From Azospirillum sp. B4 (GTDB taxonomy: Bacteria; Pseudomonadota; Alphaproteobacteria; Azospirillales; Azospirillaceae), in NCBI RefSeq assembly GCF_000333275.1, contig NZ_BACU01000532.1:1-41152 (forward strand): a stretch of DNA of 41,152 bases. Direction: 5' to 3'. The notes under the pieces are model-generated. The model searched no databases, had not been told where the DNA came from, and worked only from the letters and a program-made list of their open reading frames with translations. Numbering within the stretch: the first letter of the stretch is position 1; each line of letters begins with the position of its first letter. Shown here piece by piece: positions 17,098-26,600 of the stretch. Both the position numbers and the translations under genes were made by a program.

Positions 17098-17922
17098 TCA
17101 GCGATCGGCCTTGGCGACACCGGCGCGCCGGGCGGTGTAGTCCTGCATGGCCTGCTGGAATTCGGGCGTTTTCCGCAGGACCGACAGGCTGCGGGCCTTC
17201 TTCTTCTGCTTCAGCAGGAAGGTCTCCTCCGTCAGGCTGCCACGCGTCCCGCAGAACTTCTGGCAGCTGCCGTTGGGGTCGCTGAACCCCACCTCGCCCC
17301 CGGTAAGCGAAACGGTCAGCAGGCACTGGTCGTGCCGGTCGGGGTCCTGGAAGACGAAGCCGCCAATCTTCTTGTATTCCGCGACACCGGCGATGCCGCA
17401 GGTCTGCCCGTCGTAGAAGAACAGCTGCATGCGCACATAAGCGGCGGCATCGCCGACGCCAACGATCTCGAACACGTTCTCCGCCTCATGGCCGGGGCCG
17501 TCGGCGGTGCGGACGCGGTGCTTGTATAGCCCGGCCAGGCGGGCCAGCAGGGCCTTGGCGTCCGCCTTGTTGCCGTCCGGGACGTAGGCGGTGGCGCGCT
17601 TGGCCGATTCCGCCTGAACCGCCTTGACCTTCATCCGGTATTCCTGGTCCAGGCAGGCGCGGGCATCCAGCGTGGAATCGCAGCGCCGGAACACGTCGGC
17701 ATCCAGGGTCCAGGCCCGCCCCAACCGGACATAGGGTACGTCCTGCACGCCCTCGATCAGTTGGCGCAGGCCGGAATCGGTGCACAAGGCCTGCAGGGAG
17801 GCGGAGGCGGGCGCCCGGCAGTCCGCCGCCGTCAGGCCGGGCGGTGGGGATGGCTCCGCCGCCAGCGCGGCACCCGCGCCCAACAAAGCCGCCAGAAAGG
17901 TGATGACCGCCCACTTGCCCAT
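17098..17922 (-). CDS. secreted protein of unknown function
   Basis: A 274-residue protein not recognised as a known family. Residues 1-22 are a clear signal peptide (cleavage near ALA-AEPS). The mature protein has eight or nine cysteines, starting with Cys35 in TAADCRAP and including DARACLDQEY, so disulfides are likely. Residues 30-120 faintly recall LprI/DUF1311-type periplasmic proteins, which also have ADC...LxxLCxD-like spacing; this is weak. Residues 140-235 look like a beta-rich domain (YVRMQLFFYDGQTCGIAGVAEY). It lies between tyrS and the S10 peptidase, with gaps of 91 and 119 bases, so it may be expressed alone. A short unlisted hairpin (GCGG/CCGC) lies just after its stop. Confidence 0.75.
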   Translation of the reverse strand: MGKWAVITFLAALLGAGAALAAEPSPPPGLTAADCRAPASASLQALCTDSGLRQLIEGVQDVPYVRLGRAWTLDADVFRRCDSTLDARACLDQEYRMKVKAVQAESAKRATAYVPDGNKADAKALLARLAGLYKHRVRTADGPGHEAENVFEIVGVGDAAAYVRMQLFFYDGQTCGIAGVAEYKKIGGFVFQDPDRHDQCLLTVSLTGGEVGFSDPNGSCQKFCGTRGSLTEETFLLKQKKKARSLSVLRKTPEFQQAMQDYTARRAGVAKADR

Positions 17923-17970
17923 GACGCCCCCGACGCCTCATGCTTGCCCGGATGAACTGTGCCCAAGGGC

Positions 17971-18007
17971 AACGGTGGGCGCAAGGGATCGCCTGGCGCC
18001 CACCGTT
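17971..18007 (-). terminator. hairpin after tyrS
   Basis: AACGGTGGGCGC (17971-17982) pairs perfectly over 12 bases with GCGCCCACCGTT (17996-18007), with a 13-base loop, 6 bases beyond the tyrS stop. The minus-strand tail is GCCCTTGG, without a T-run, so termination may be partial or rho-assisted. Confidence 0.6.
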
Positions 18008-18013
18008 TCATCG

Positions 18014-19273
18014 TCACAGCCGGCGCACCAGGACGTGGCGCTTGCGCCCCGCAGACAGGCGCAGGGGTGCAGTCCCCACCGTCAAGCGGGCGTCCAGGTC
18101 GCTGACCGCTTCCCCCTCCACCCGCACGCCGCCGCCAGCGATCAGGCGCCGCGCCTCCCCCTTCGAGGTCGCCAGCCCGCCGCGCACCAGCAGGTCGACG
18201 ATGACGGCCCCGTCCCGCCCCTCATCCTCCGTCAGCGTCACCTCGGGCAAGCCCTGGGCCGCCGCGCCGGCGAAGGCCTGGCGGGCGGTGGCGTTGGCCG
18301 CCTGGGCGGCATCGGCCCCGTGAGCCAGGGTGGTGGCGGCATCGGCCAGCACCTCCTTCGCCTGGTTGATGCCGGTGCCGGCCAGGCCCTCCAGCGCCGC
18401 GATGCGCTCCAGCGGCAGATCGGTGAACAGGCGCAGGAAGCGGCCGACGTCCGCGTCCTCGGTATTGCGCCAGAACTGCCAGTAGTCGTAGGGCGACAAC
18501 CGGTCGGCGTTCAGCCAGACCGCACCGCCGGCCGTCTTGCCCATCTTGGCGCCCGACGCCGTGGTCAGCAGCGGCGTGGTCAGGCCGAACACCTCCCGCC
18601 CCTCCAGCCGGCGCACCAGGTCGATGCCGTTGACGATGTTGCCCCACTGGTCCGACCCACCCATCTGCGCCAGGCAGCCGGCGCGCCGGTGCAGTTCCAG
18701 GAAGTCGTAGGCCTGGAGGATCATGTAGTTGAATTCCAGGAAGCTCATGGGGTCCTGCCGCTCCAGCCGCGCCTTCACGCTGTCGAAGGACAGCATGCGG
18801 TTGACGGAGAAATGGCGGCCGACGTCTCGCAGCAGGTCGATATAGCCCAGGCGGTCCAGCCAGTCGGCGTTGTCCACCATGACGGCGTCGATGGGGCCGG
18901 TGCCGAAGGTCAGGAAGCGTTCGAACACCCGGCGGATGCCCTGGATGTTGGCGGCGATCTGATCGTCGCTCAACAGCGGGCGTTCCGTGGCGCGGAAGCT
19001 GGGGTCGCCCACCCGGGTGGTGCCGCCCCCCATCAGCACGATGGGCTTGTGCCCCAAGCGTTGCAGGCGGCGCAGCGTCATGATGGGCAGCAGGTGGCCG
19101 ACATGCAGGCTATCCGCCGTGGCGTCGAAACCGATGTAGACCGGCACCACGCCGGCGGCGAAGGCAGCGTCCAGCCCCTCCGGATTGGTGCACTGGTGCA
19201 GGTAGCCGCGCGCCTCTAGCGTTCGCAAGGCGGAGGAGCGGAAGTCGTGGCGGGGAGGATTAAGCGTGTCCAT
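18014..19273 (-). CDS. tyrS: tyrosyl-tRNA synthetase
   Basis: This 419-residue class I aminoacyl-tRNA synthetase charges tRNA-Tyr with tyrosine in the cytoplasm. The HIGH-type motif is HVGH at 57-60, the KMSKS-type loop is KMGKT at 243-247, and tyrosine/ATP-site segments [12 protein letters not shown] and [11 protein letters not shown] are intact. The last 70 residues form an S4 RNA-binding domain ([18 protein letters not shown]). The length is normal for the bacterial TyrS family. ATG at 19273 is the natural start. It appears to be a single-gene unit ended by the hairpin just after its stop. Confidence 0.97.
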   Translation of the reverse strand: MDTLNPPRHDFRSSALRTLEARGYLHQCTNPEGLDAAFAAGVVPVYIGFDATADSLHVGHLLPIMTLRRLQRLGHKPIVLMGGGTTRVGDPSFRATERPLLSDDQIAANIQGIRRVFERFLTFGTGPIDAVMVDNADWLDRLGYIDLLRDVGRHFSVNRMLSFDSVKARLERQDPMSFLEFNYMILQAYDFLELHRRAGCLAQMGGSDQWGNIVNGIDLVRRLEGREVFGLTTPLLTTASGAKMGKTAGGAVWLNADRLSPYDYWQFWRNTEDADVGRFLRLFTDLPLERIAALEGLAGTGINQAKEVLADAATTLAHGADAAQAANATARQAFAGAAAQGLPEVTLTEDEGRDGAVIVDLLVRGGLATSKGEARRLIAGGGVRVEGEAVSDLDARLTVGTAPLRLSAGRKRHVLVRRL

Positions 19274-19326
19274 TCAGCGGTTCCCTGGGGTGGTGGACCG
19301 CCACCAGGGAGGGAGACCGCTTTTCA

Positions 19327-19358
19327 AAACGACTGCCGCCTTGGCGGCGGCATCGTTT
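19327..19358 (-). terminator. terminator-like hairpin after the protease/GH19 gene
   Basis: AAACGA-c-TGCCGCC pairs with GGCGGCA-TCGTTT (13 bp with a one-base bulge and 5-base loop). On the minus strand it is followed by TTGAAAAG. It lies between the end of the protease/GH19 gene and the start of tyrS, so it most likely ends the cassette transcript. Confidence 0.55.
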
Positions 19359-19485
19359 CAACATGATCGAACAACGCCGCCCCTATGAGGAGGGCGCGTA
19401 ATACGTGCAGCAGAGGGGCAGCGTCGTGACCATGGGGTCATCCTTGTCCACCCTCGCCGCCTTGTCAACCGGATGGCCCGTCCCG

Positions 19486-21252
19486 CTAGGCGAGGCAAGA
19501 TAGGAACCGCTTGGCATACTCCGCGATTTCGGTGGCACGGTCTCCCCTTGAATTGACAATCGCCCGCGCCTCGCGGCGCCCCTCATCGGTCCTGAGATCG
19601 AACCCCGACAGCCGGTTCCCTGGCCGGAACAAACCATCGCGCATGCCGATAACAGCGATCTTCGCCGACGTCGCCGGTTCCATCACCAAATCGGGGTTGT
19701 CGACGAAGTCGTCGCCGACGCCCAGCGCCCGGCCGACCTTGCTGTAGTTCCCGGCAAAAGTGAGTTGGATATAACCGCGGCCATAGTAGCGCTGCCCGTT
19801 CGGCGCCTTGTCCCAGTACCGGTTCGTGATCTGCCCATTTTCAAAGGCGCGATCGAGCCGGCGTGCCACCTCATCATCATTCGCGCCGAAGGCTTCGCGT
19901 ACCGGCTCCATCCGGCCACCGGTCTCGTGCCAGCAGGTGCCCAGGATGTAGGCGATCTGGCTTTTATCGGTGACATCGGCCTCCGCAGCCGCGGCCCGCA
20001 ACGCGCTGACGCCTTCCCGCATCCCGTCGGTGATGGTGGCACCCGGAAATGCGCGCGTGAACTCCGCTTCAAAGTCGGCGACGGACGTCTCGGCTGCTGG
20101 GGCCTCCGTGGCCGGCACCGGGATGCCCGGGAGCAGCCGCCACGTTTCGTCGGCAGAATCCGGATCATAATTCCCCGGCTTCAGCAGATCCCAAGCTGGC
20201 ACCGCATAGGCCAACTTCTTATCTTCACTGTTCGCGATGAACATGCCGACCAGCAGGCCACCGTCCGCCCGGGTCGCGATCGCGCTGCCACTATCACCCC
20301 GGCCCGCCGGCTCGCCGGCGTACTGCATTTCGATGAGCGATGCGTGAACGATGCGGTTGCAACCCGCTACCAGGTAATCCAATGAATTACCTGGCTCATC
20401 ACGCAGGACATGCTTGAAGTCGACCGGGATCGCGCCACTTGTCGATAAAATGAAAAGCCTGGTCGCGACGATGTCGTGTTCCTCGCGGCAATGATCATCG
20501 AAGACGGCATGGCCAAGCGCCTCGCGGCATCCCGCCGGATCCATGATCCGCCCCAGTTGCACGTCACAACTGACGAGGCCGTCGCCAAGGCGCCCAAAGA
20601 AGAGCCCATCGGCCTCGGCGATCGGCTCATCCCGGCCGGGCAGGGAAATGACGCTTGAAGCTGCCGTTTCCTCGTACCAGGTGGGATGGCCGAAGACGTG
20701 TCGGCAACTGACAAGATATGGGACCCCCGGCTCAAGCTCGCGCTCGATGGCGCAGGCGAGCGACCCGTGAAGCACCTCGCCCCCATCTGCGGGCCGCACA
20801 TCGATGCTGGCGTGGAGCGAGACCCGGCGACGCTTTGGAGCTTCATCGATATCGGTCGGGACGGCGCATAGCCGACGAACGCCGTCCAGCTCGGCATAAG
20901 CCAGAAGGTGCCGGGGCAGAGGGCGCTGGGGCTCCAGTTCCTCCAGGGAACGCTTTTTCCGAAGGACGAAGACAACGCAAGGTTCGTCCGTTACCACCCG
21001 CTGGCCGTGATGTTGCCTCGTCCGGAATCCCGCTGCCACCGCCTTCACGTCCTTGTAGGCACGGCGCAACTCGGCGCCTCGTGTCACCACGATCTCCGCT
21101 GTGAGGCGGCGCTGCAGTGTCAGGGGCAACGCGGCGAAGGCCTGTTCCGCGGCGGGGGCAGGATGCTCTTCGGGTGCCTCAATCTTCCGCAACCGTGCGG
21201 GCTGCTTGTCCGGCTTTGGCCGCTTCTCCGGTTCCCTGGGCTGGCGCACCAT
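19486..21252 (-). CDS. trypsin-like serine protease fused to a GH19 chitinase/lysozyme-like domain
   Basis: A 588-residue two-enzyme protein. Residues 145-355 look like a chymotrypsin-fold protease: His185 in VSCRHVFG, Asp230 in VSCDVQLG and Ser321 in GRGDSGSAI are in the order and context of a catalytic triad. Residues 395-588 resemble glycoside hydrolase family 19 (chitinases and phage endolysins): Glu443 in CWHETGG, YYGRGYIQLTF at 489-499 and VNSRGD near the end. The first 140 residues are charged (K/R/E/P-rich at 1-35) and unassigned. No signal peptide is visible, although the partner gene encodes a lipoprotein. It starts 6 bases after that gene. Codon choice is less GC-biased than in the flanking genes, hinting at transfer. 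I know of no described system with this fusion; a cell-wall-targeting toxin or wall-remodelling enzyme is possible (inference). Confidence 0.8.
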   Translation of the reverse strand: MVRQPREPEKRPKPDKQPARLRKIEAPEEHPAPAAEQAFAALPLTLQRRLTAEIVVTRGAELRRAYKDVKAVAAGFRTRQHHGQRVVTDEPCVVFVLRKKRSLEELEPQRPLPRHLLAYAELDGVRRLCAVPTDIDEAPKRRRVSLHASIDVRPADGGEVLHGSLACAIERELEPGVPYLVSCRHVFGHPTWYEETAASSVISLPGRDEPIAEADGLFFGRLGDGLVSCDVQLGRIMDPAGCREALGHAVFDDHCREEHDIVATRLFILSTSGAIPVDFKHVLRDEPGNSLDYLVAGCNRIVHASLIEMQYAGEPAGRGDSGSAIATRADGGLLVGMFIANSEDKKLAYAVPAWDLLKPGNYDPDSADETWRLLPGIPVPATEAPAAETSVADFEAEFTRAFPGATITDGMREGVSALRAAAAEADVTDKSQIAYILGTCWHETGGRMEPVREAFGANDDEVARRLDRAFENGQITNRYWDKAPNGQRYYGRGYIQLTFAGNYSKVGRALGVGDDFVDNPDLVMEPATSAKIAVIGMRDGLFRPGNRLSGFDLRTDEGRREARAIVNSRGDRATEIAEYAKRFLSCLA

Positions 21253-21258
21253 GGTCCG

Positions 21259-23154
21259 CTACCTCTTGATATGGAAGTTGCTTGCGATCAGATCTTCGAA
21301 TTTCTTGGCATCTTTAACGCGTTGGAGCAGCGCGCCCGCGATCACGTCATCCTTGGTTTCACCCACGTCACCGGCGATGGTGAACTCGACGGCGTTGTCC
21401 TTGGGCACATAGGAAGTCGCCTTGGCTGTTACCCGAATGGGCGTCGCGGCCGTCGGCACGTTGGTTGTGAACGGCCGACCAAAATCCTTTACGATCCGCG
21501 TCAAATGCTCGACGGAGGCGGCGGCGGGAATCCCGCACCGTTTCTCTATCGCATCCGGCTTCTGCGCCAACAGTTCAGTGGCGAGTGCGGATGTCAGGAC
21601 TCCGTTGCCGTCCGTTACGGCGGCGCCGGATCTGGCCTTCTGATAAGCGATCAGCTTGTCCCGCGTCTGCGGCCCCCATCGGCCATCAACCCCATCCTTG
21701 CCGACCAGACAGAGTGCGCGCTGCAGTGTCTTGCGGTCTTCATCCGTAGGGAGACCTAGGAAAACCGCATCGGCACCGTGCGATGCCGACGTGGCCCCCG
21801 CCGCCGGCGCAGTACTTCCGCTGCCGCCGCCAGCCCCTGCCGCCGTTACCGTCGCCGCTGCCGTCGTCGTGACCACCTTGACCGTCGTCGTCTTCGACCG
21901 GCCCGTCTTGTCACGGATCAGGAGCGTGTAGGTGTTGCCCTCCAGTTCCTTCTTGGCCTCCGCCTGGATGGTGACGGAACCAAAGGTGTTGGCCGGTCGC
22001 GCATAGAGACCGCTTGGCGCATTCTGGAAGGCTACATCATAGGGCGCCTGCCCGCCGGAGATGAGGAGTTGGCGACCGGACATGTCGCCCTCTGTGACCT
22101 CAAGTGCCGTCGCCGGCTCGAAGACCAGGGGCGTCACGATCGAAGCCGGGTCGACACCGCAGTTCTTGAGCTTCGCCGCGCGCTGCTCGCGCGTCGTGTC
22201 GCCCGACACGGTGTTGAGGATAGCCACGACGGCGGCTGTCGACGTTTCCACGGCCGCCGCCTTTTCCTTCAGGACGCCAATGGCATCGGCCAAGATGGTT
22301 CCGGCCATGGCTTGCGAAGTCGCTATGGCCCCGGCGGTGGAGGTGGCCGCCTTGGTCGGCGCGATCTGCGCAGCGCCCTGCGCCAACCCGCCGATGATTC
22401 CCGGCAAGGCAGCCAAGGAGGGCTGATTGGTCAGGACGGCGGCATTCACCTCGGCGGCGATCCGATCAACCGTGACGACAAGCTGGCCGGCCGCGCCATT
22501 CACGTCGGCGCGCACCCGCGTCGCGTTCTCATAAGCCTCGTCACCCGCCTGGGCGATGCTCTTCGCCGCCTGGACGGCCAGGGACGCCGCGTCACGCATT
22601 CTGGCGTCGGCTGAACGCGCCTCGCGCTCGACCGTCTCGATGGCCTGCCTGAGGGAGCCGAGTTCACCGCCGAGCTTCGCACTTTGCTCAGTCAACAGCT
22701 TGAGGCTGCCATCGCTCATATTGAGCGGGATGATGATCTCGATGGCGCAATTGACCGCCGTGTAACCCTGGAGATAGGCGGCGGCCGCGGGCTGGTTGCG
22801 CAGCCATCCGGCGACGCCCAGCCCCGTGGCACCCGCGAGGCCGAGGATGCTGGCCGTGCGCGTCGTGCCACCGATCGAGGTGAGGCCCAGTGCGGCGCCG
22901 CCCATCGGGATAAGGGCCGCCCCCGTCCAGGTCGTCAGCCGCGCCTGGTTGGCGACAGCCTCCATGTACTTGCTCTTCGCCGTTTCCGCATAGCCCAGGG
23001 CGACCGGCAGACTGGCATATTTGCCCCGACCGCTACTCTCGGCCGCTCCGGACGGCTGATCCAATTGGATGATGCTGTCCGTGACACCGACACAGCCGGT
23101 GAGCAAGCAGGCCCCCGCCACAGCTCCGGCCCGGAGCAGGTTTTTTGAGTTCAT
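21259..23154 (-). CDS. large lipoprotein with coiled-coil region and peptidoglycan-binding domain
   Basis: A 631-residue predicted lipoprotein. The signal peptide ends in the lipobox LLTGC with Cys21. Residues 73-118 are hydrophobic (two glycine/alanine-rich segments, possibly membrane-inserted). Residues 150-230 are Ala/Glu/Arg-rich and probably coiled coil. Residues 350-430 look like a beta-sandwich (ISGGQAPYDVAFQNAPSGLYARP...), followed by an Ala/Thr/Gly/Ser linker. Residues about 470-510 are a PG_binding_1-like repeat (LQRALCLVGKDGVDGRWGPQTRDKLIAYQ). The C-terminus is unassigned. The start at 23154 gives the signal peptide; the longer frame adds 17 residues without it. Six bases separate it from the protease/GH19 gene, so the two form an operon. 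It may anchor its partner's activity at the cell wall (inference). Confidence 0.75.
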   Translation of the reverse strand: MNSKNLLRAGAVAGACLLTGCVGVTDSIIQLDQPSGAAESSGRGKYASLPVALGYAETAKSKYMEAVANQARLTTWTGAALIPMGGAALGLTSIGGTTRTASILGLAGATGLGVAGWLRNQPAAAAYLQGYTAVNCAIEIIIPLNMSDGSLKLLTEQSAKLGGELGSLRQAIETVEREARSADARMRDAASLAVQAAKSIAQAGDEAYENATRVRADVNGAAGQLVVTVDRIAAEVNAAVLTNQPSLAALPGIIGGLAQGAAQIAPTKAATSTAGAIATSQAMAGTILADAIGVLKEKAAAVETSTAAVVAILNTVSGDTTREQRAAKLKNCGVDPASIVTPLVFEPATALEVTEGDMSGRQLLISGGQAPYDVAFQNAPSGLYARPANTFGSVTIQAEAKKELEGNTYTLLIRDKTGRSKTTTVKVVTTTAAATVTAAGAGGGSGSTAPAAGATSASHGADAVFLGLPTDEDRKTLQRALCLVGKDGVDGRWGPQTRDKLIAYQKARSGAAVTDGNGVLTSALATELLAQKPDAIEKRCGIPAAASVEHLTRIVKDFGRPFTTNVPTAATPIRVTAKATSYVPKDNAVEFTIAGDVGETKDDVIAGALLQRVKDAKKFEDLIASNFHIKR

Positions 23155-23632
23155 CCCCGTCACCCCTAGCCCTGTTCCCCCGGGAAGACGCCTGGTCCAT
23201 GCCAAGGAGGTAACGTCACCTCCAAAAGGACTGGCGGCGCCTACACTTTTAAGTGTGAATTTTCGCGGGGCTATTCCTCCTATGGTTACAGAATTGCGGC
23301 ACCCTCCTCAAGGGAGAATTTCAAAAAATTAATATAAATACGAGTATCTGAGAACAAAGCACAACCCGAACCGCCGCCATACCGGGCCCTGTGCTTCAGG
23401 CATGTTGCCGCAACGTCAAATCCAAGGCTACACACAGGCCGGTGGAGGCGTCTCCCAAATCCATTTGCTGAACTCATTTTACATTAGATATATGTTATTA
23501 AACTATATTGACGCTGCACTTAACGTTAATTTAGCATCCCATCAGGACGAAAATTCACACAGCGTAAATCATTCAACGGCTAAATTTTGTGGATTTTGGC
23601 TTCGCCGGCCGGACGACCAACGGGAGACTGTC
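23155..23632. other. A/T-rich divergent promoter region upstream of the ssu operon
   Basis: No gene was seen in these 478 bases, which separate the leftward lipoprotein cassette from the rightward sulfonate operon. Two small stem-forming sites are visible: GGAGGTAACGTCACCTCC near 23205-23223 and ACACTTTTAAGTGT near 23251-23265. From about 23310 to 23590 the DNA is far richer in A/T than anything else in the window. TTGCTG at 23465 with GATATA/TATATG about 16-18 bases on is a possible promoter for ssuA. Sulfonate operons are usually under CysB/Cbl- or SsuR-type control, but I could not define an operator. Confidence 0.45.
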
Positions 23633-24595
23633 ATGGGTAAAGCCTACTCCGCCCTTTGCCGCCTGGCCCTGGCCGCGGCCCTCACCTTGGGCATTGGTAC
23701 CGCCCACGCGGCGGAGAAGCCGGTGCGCATCGGCTATCAAAAATACGGCACGCTGCTGCTGCTGAAGGAAAGCGGCAAGCTGGACGAACAGTTGAAGGCC
23801 CAGGGCATCGCCGTGGAATGGCGGGAATTCCCTGGCGGCCCCCAGTTGCTGGAGGCGCTGAACGTCGGCGCGCTGGACTTCGGCATCACCGGTGAGGCAC
23901 CGCCCATCTTCGCCCAGGCCGCCGGCGCCCCCTTCGTCTATGTCGGCGTTGAACCACCGGCCCCGAAGGGGGAGGCCATCCTGGTGCCCAAGGACAGCCC
24001 GCTGAAAAGCGTGGCGGACCTGAAGGGCAAGAAGGTGGCGCTGAACAAGGGCTCCAACGTCCATTACCTGCTGGTGAAGGCGCTGGAGGAGGCTGGCCTG
24101 ACCTACGCCGACATCCAGCCCACCTACCTGGCCCCGGCCGACGCCCGCGCGGCGTTCGAACAGGGCAGCGTGGACGCTTGGGTCATCTGGGACCCCTACT
24201 ATGCCGCCGCGGCCGCCGCCACCCAGGCCCGCGTGCTGGTGGACGGCGTGCGCGCCGACGGCAGCAACCTGGTGGCCAACCACCAGTTCTACCTGGCTGA
24301 ACGTGGCTTCAACGAGGCGCGGCCCCAGGTGGTGCAGACCATCCTGACGGGCCTGAAGGACATCGACGCCGCGTCCAAGGGCGACCAGAAGGCCGTGGCC
24401 CAGCGCCTGAGCCCACAGATCGGCATCCCCGCCCCAGTGCTGGAGGTGGCGTTGGCCCGCATGGGCTATGGCATCCAGCCCATCACGCCGGAGGTGATCG
24501 CCGCCCAGCAGAAAATCGCCGACACCTTCTACCAGCTGGGCCTCATCCCCAAGCCCATCAAGGTTTCCGACGCCATTCCGGGATCGAAATCATGA
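23633..24595 (+). CDS. ssuA: sulfonate ABC transporter, periplasmic substrate-binding protein
   Basis: A 320-residue aliphatic-sulfonate binding protein of the SsuA/TauA/NrtA type. Residues 1-26 are a signal peptide (cleavage AHA-AEKP). The mature start [28 protein letters not shown] and the segments [37 protein letters not shown] and [18 protein letters not shown] are characteristic of SsuA. It captures alkanesulfonates in the periplasm for import as a sulfur source. ATG at 23633 with GGGAGA before it is preferred over the longer frame starting at 23402. The stop overlaps the ssuD start (ATGA). Confidence 0.95.
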   Translation: MGKAYSALCRLALAAALTLGIGTAHAAEKPVRIGYQKYGTLLLLKESGKLDEQLKAQGIAVEWREFPGGPQLLEALNVGALDFGITGEAPPIFAQAAGAPFVYVGVEPPAPKGEAILVPKDSPLKSVADLKGKKVALNKGSNVHYLLVKALEEAGLTYADIQPTYLAPADARAAFEQGSVDAWVIWDPYYAAAAAATQARVLVDGVRADGSNLVANHQFYLAERGFNEARPQVVQTILTGLKDIDAASKGDQKAVAQRLSPQIGIPAPVLEVALARMGYGIQPITPEVIAAQQKIADTFYQLGLIPKPIKVSDAIPGSKS

Positions 24596-25806
24596 GCGAA
24601 TCCACCCCCCTCGTTACTGAGGCCCCCGTTACCGAAGCGAACGTCTTCTGGTTCATCCCCACCCATGGTGACGGCCGCTACCTGGGCACCACCCATGGCG
24701 CCCGCGCCGTCAGCTTCGATTACCTGAAGCAGATCGCGCAAGCCGCCGACAGCCTGGGCTATTACGGCGTGCTGCTGCCCACCGGGCGCAGCTGCGAGGA
24801 CAGCTGGGTGGTGGCCTCCGCCCTGGCGCCGCTGACGGAACGCCTGCGCTTCCTGGTGGCGGTGCGGCCGGGCCTGCAGTCGCCCGCCGTCTCCGCCCGC
24901 ATGGCGGCGACCCTGGATCGCGTGTCCAACGGCCGGCTGCTGATCAACGTCGTCACCGGCGGCGACCCGGTGGAAAACGCCGGCGACGGCATCTTCCTGT
25001 CGCACGCCGAACGCTATGAGGTGACGCGGGAGTTCCTGTCGGTCTGGACCCGCCTGGTGGCCGGCGAGACGGTGCATTACGAAGGCAAGCACATCCGCAT
25101 CGAGGATGGGCGCCTGTTCTTCCCCTCGCAACAGCGCCCCTATCCGCCCCTGTACTTCGGCGGATCGTCGGACGCCGGCATCGATGTGGCGGCGGAGACG
25201 GTGGACAAGTACCTGACCTGGGGCGAGCCGCCGGAGCAGGTGGCGAAGAAGGTGGCGACCGTGCGCGCCGCCGCCGCCGCCAAGGGCCGCAAGGTGACCT
25301 TCGGCATCCGCCTGCACGTCATCGTGCGCGAGACCAACGCCGCCGCGTGGGCCGCCGCCAATGACCTGATCCAATATGTGGACGACGACACCGTCGCCCA
25401 GGCGCAGAAGACCTTCGCCCGCATGGACAGCGTGGGCCAGGCCCGCATGCAGGCCCTGCACGGCGGCCGGCGCGACAAGCTGGAGGTCAGTCCCAACCTC
25501 TGGGCTGGCGTGGGCCTGGTGCGGGGCGGCGCCGGCACCGCCCTGGTGGGCGATCCGGAAACGGTGGCCCAGCGCATGAAGGAATACATGGCCGTCGGCA
25601 TCGACAGCTTCATCCTGTCCGGCTACCCGCACCTGGAGGAGGCCTACCGCTTCGCCGAACTGGTCTTTCCCCTGCTGCCCCTGGCGGCCGGCACGGGCCG
25701 TGACCGGGGCCCGGCCACCAACCACGGCCCCTTTGGGGAGCGCATCGCCAACACCCTGCCCCCCGCCAAGGGGACGGAGGCGCTGCGCCAGGCGTCGGCA
25801 TCATGA
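24592..25806 (+). CDS. ssuD: FMNH2-dependent alkanesulfonate monooxygenase
   Basis: This 404-residue flavin-dependent monooxygenase of the bacterial-luciferase fold cleaves alkanesulfonates to aldehyde and sulfite in the cytoplasm. It shows the SsuD hallmarks: [15 protein letters not shown] at the N-terminus, Cys68 in the GRSCEDSW segment, [16 protein letters not shown], and RLHVIVRET with the active-site arginine and histidine. [27 protein letters not shown] and [20 protein letters not shown] close the domain. The length is close to, but about 20 residues above, the E. coli enzyme. It overlaps ssuA and ssuC by 4 bases each. It needs reduced flavin from a partner reductase, but no ssuE-like gene is in the window. 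Confidence 0.96.
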   Translation: MSESTPLVTEAPVTEANVFWFIPTHGDGRYLGTTHGARAVSFDYLKQIAQAADSLGYYGVLLPTGRSCEDSWVVASALAPLTERLRFLVAVRPGLQSPAVSARMAATLDRVSNGRLLINVVTGGDPVENAGDGIFLSHAERYEVTREFLSVWTRLVAGETVHYEGKHIRIEDGRLFFPSQQRPYPPLYFGGSSDAGIDVAAETVDKYLTWGEPPEQVAKKVATVRAAAAAKGRKVTFGIRLHVIVRETNAAAWAAANDLIQYVDDDTVAQAQKTFARMDSVGQARMQALHGGRRDKLEVSPNLWAGVGLVRGGAGTALVGDPETVAQRMKEYMAVGIDSFILSGYPHLEEAYRFAELVFPLLPLAAGTGRDRGPATNHGPFGERIANTLPPAKGTEALRQASAS

Positions 25807-26600
25807 GCCGGGCCTTGAGCGGCAGGGCCCTGCGCCGGGGCCTGGTGCCCTGGCTGCTGCCCCTGGCCCTGCTGCTGGGCTGGGAGGTGGCGGCCAAGGC
25901 CGGCTGGCTGTCGGCCAGGGTGCTGCCGGCGCCCAGCGACATCGCCGTCGCCTTCTGGACCACCCTGAAGGATGGCAGCCTGCCCCACCATGTCAGCATC
26001 AGCGCGGAGCGGGCCTTCCTGGGCCTGGTCATCGGCGGCGGCCTGGGCTTCGCCCTGGGCCTGATCAACGGCGCCCTGCCCGTGGCCGAGGACATCCTGG
26101 ACAGTTCCTTGCAGATGCTGCGCAACGTGCCGCACCTGGCGATCATTCCCATGGTCATCCTGTGGTTCGGCATCGGGGAGGAGGCCAAGGTCTTCCTGGT
26201 GGCCGTGGGTGTCCTGTTCCCCATGTATCTCAACACCTTCCACGGCATCCGTTCGGTGGACCGGGGGTTGGTGGAGATGGGGCGGGTCTATGGCCTGGGG
26301 CCGGTGGCGCTGTATCTGCGCGTCATCCTGCCCGGCGCCTTGCCCGCCATCCTAGTGGGGCTACGCTATGCCCTGGGCATCATGTGGCTGACGCTGATCG
26401 TGGCGGAGACCATCTCCGCCTCCTCCGGCATCGGCTACATGACCATGAACGCGCGGGAATTCCTGCAAACCGACATGGTGCTGCTGGGCATCATCGTCTA
26501 CGCCCTGCTGGGCAAGCTGGCCGACATCGCGTCCCGCTGGCTGGAGCGGCGGGCGCTGGACTGGAACCCGGCCTATCGCACCGGACTGGAGGCGGCGTGA
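25803..26600 (+). CDS. ssuC: sulfonate ABC transporter permease
   Basis: A 265-residue inner-membrane permease with about six helices. The binding-protein-dependent transport (EAA-like) loop is visible around 145-190 ([35 protein letters not shown]), where the ATPase docks. [46 protein letters not shown] is typical SsuC. It overlaps ssuD by ATGA and ssuB by TGATG, so the ABC genes are translationally coupled. Confidence 0.94.
   Translation: MSRALSGRALRRGLVPWLLPLALLLGWEVAAKAGWLSARVLPAPSDIAVAFWTTLKDGSLPHHVSISAERAFLGLVIGGGLGFALGLINGALPVAEDILDSSLQMLRNVPHLAIIPMVILWFGIGEEAKVFLVAVGVLFPMYLNTFHGIRSVDRGLVEMGRVYGLGPVALYLRVILPGALPAILVGLRYALGIMWLTLIVAETISASSGIGYMTMNAREFLQTDMVLLGIIVYALLGKLADIASRWLERRALDWNPAYRTGLEAA

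Noticed and set aside
19261..19320. T-box or other riboswitch upstream of tyrS
   Set aside because: Only short hairpins (TGGTGG/CCACCA) are visible. No T-box sequence or long leader is present.
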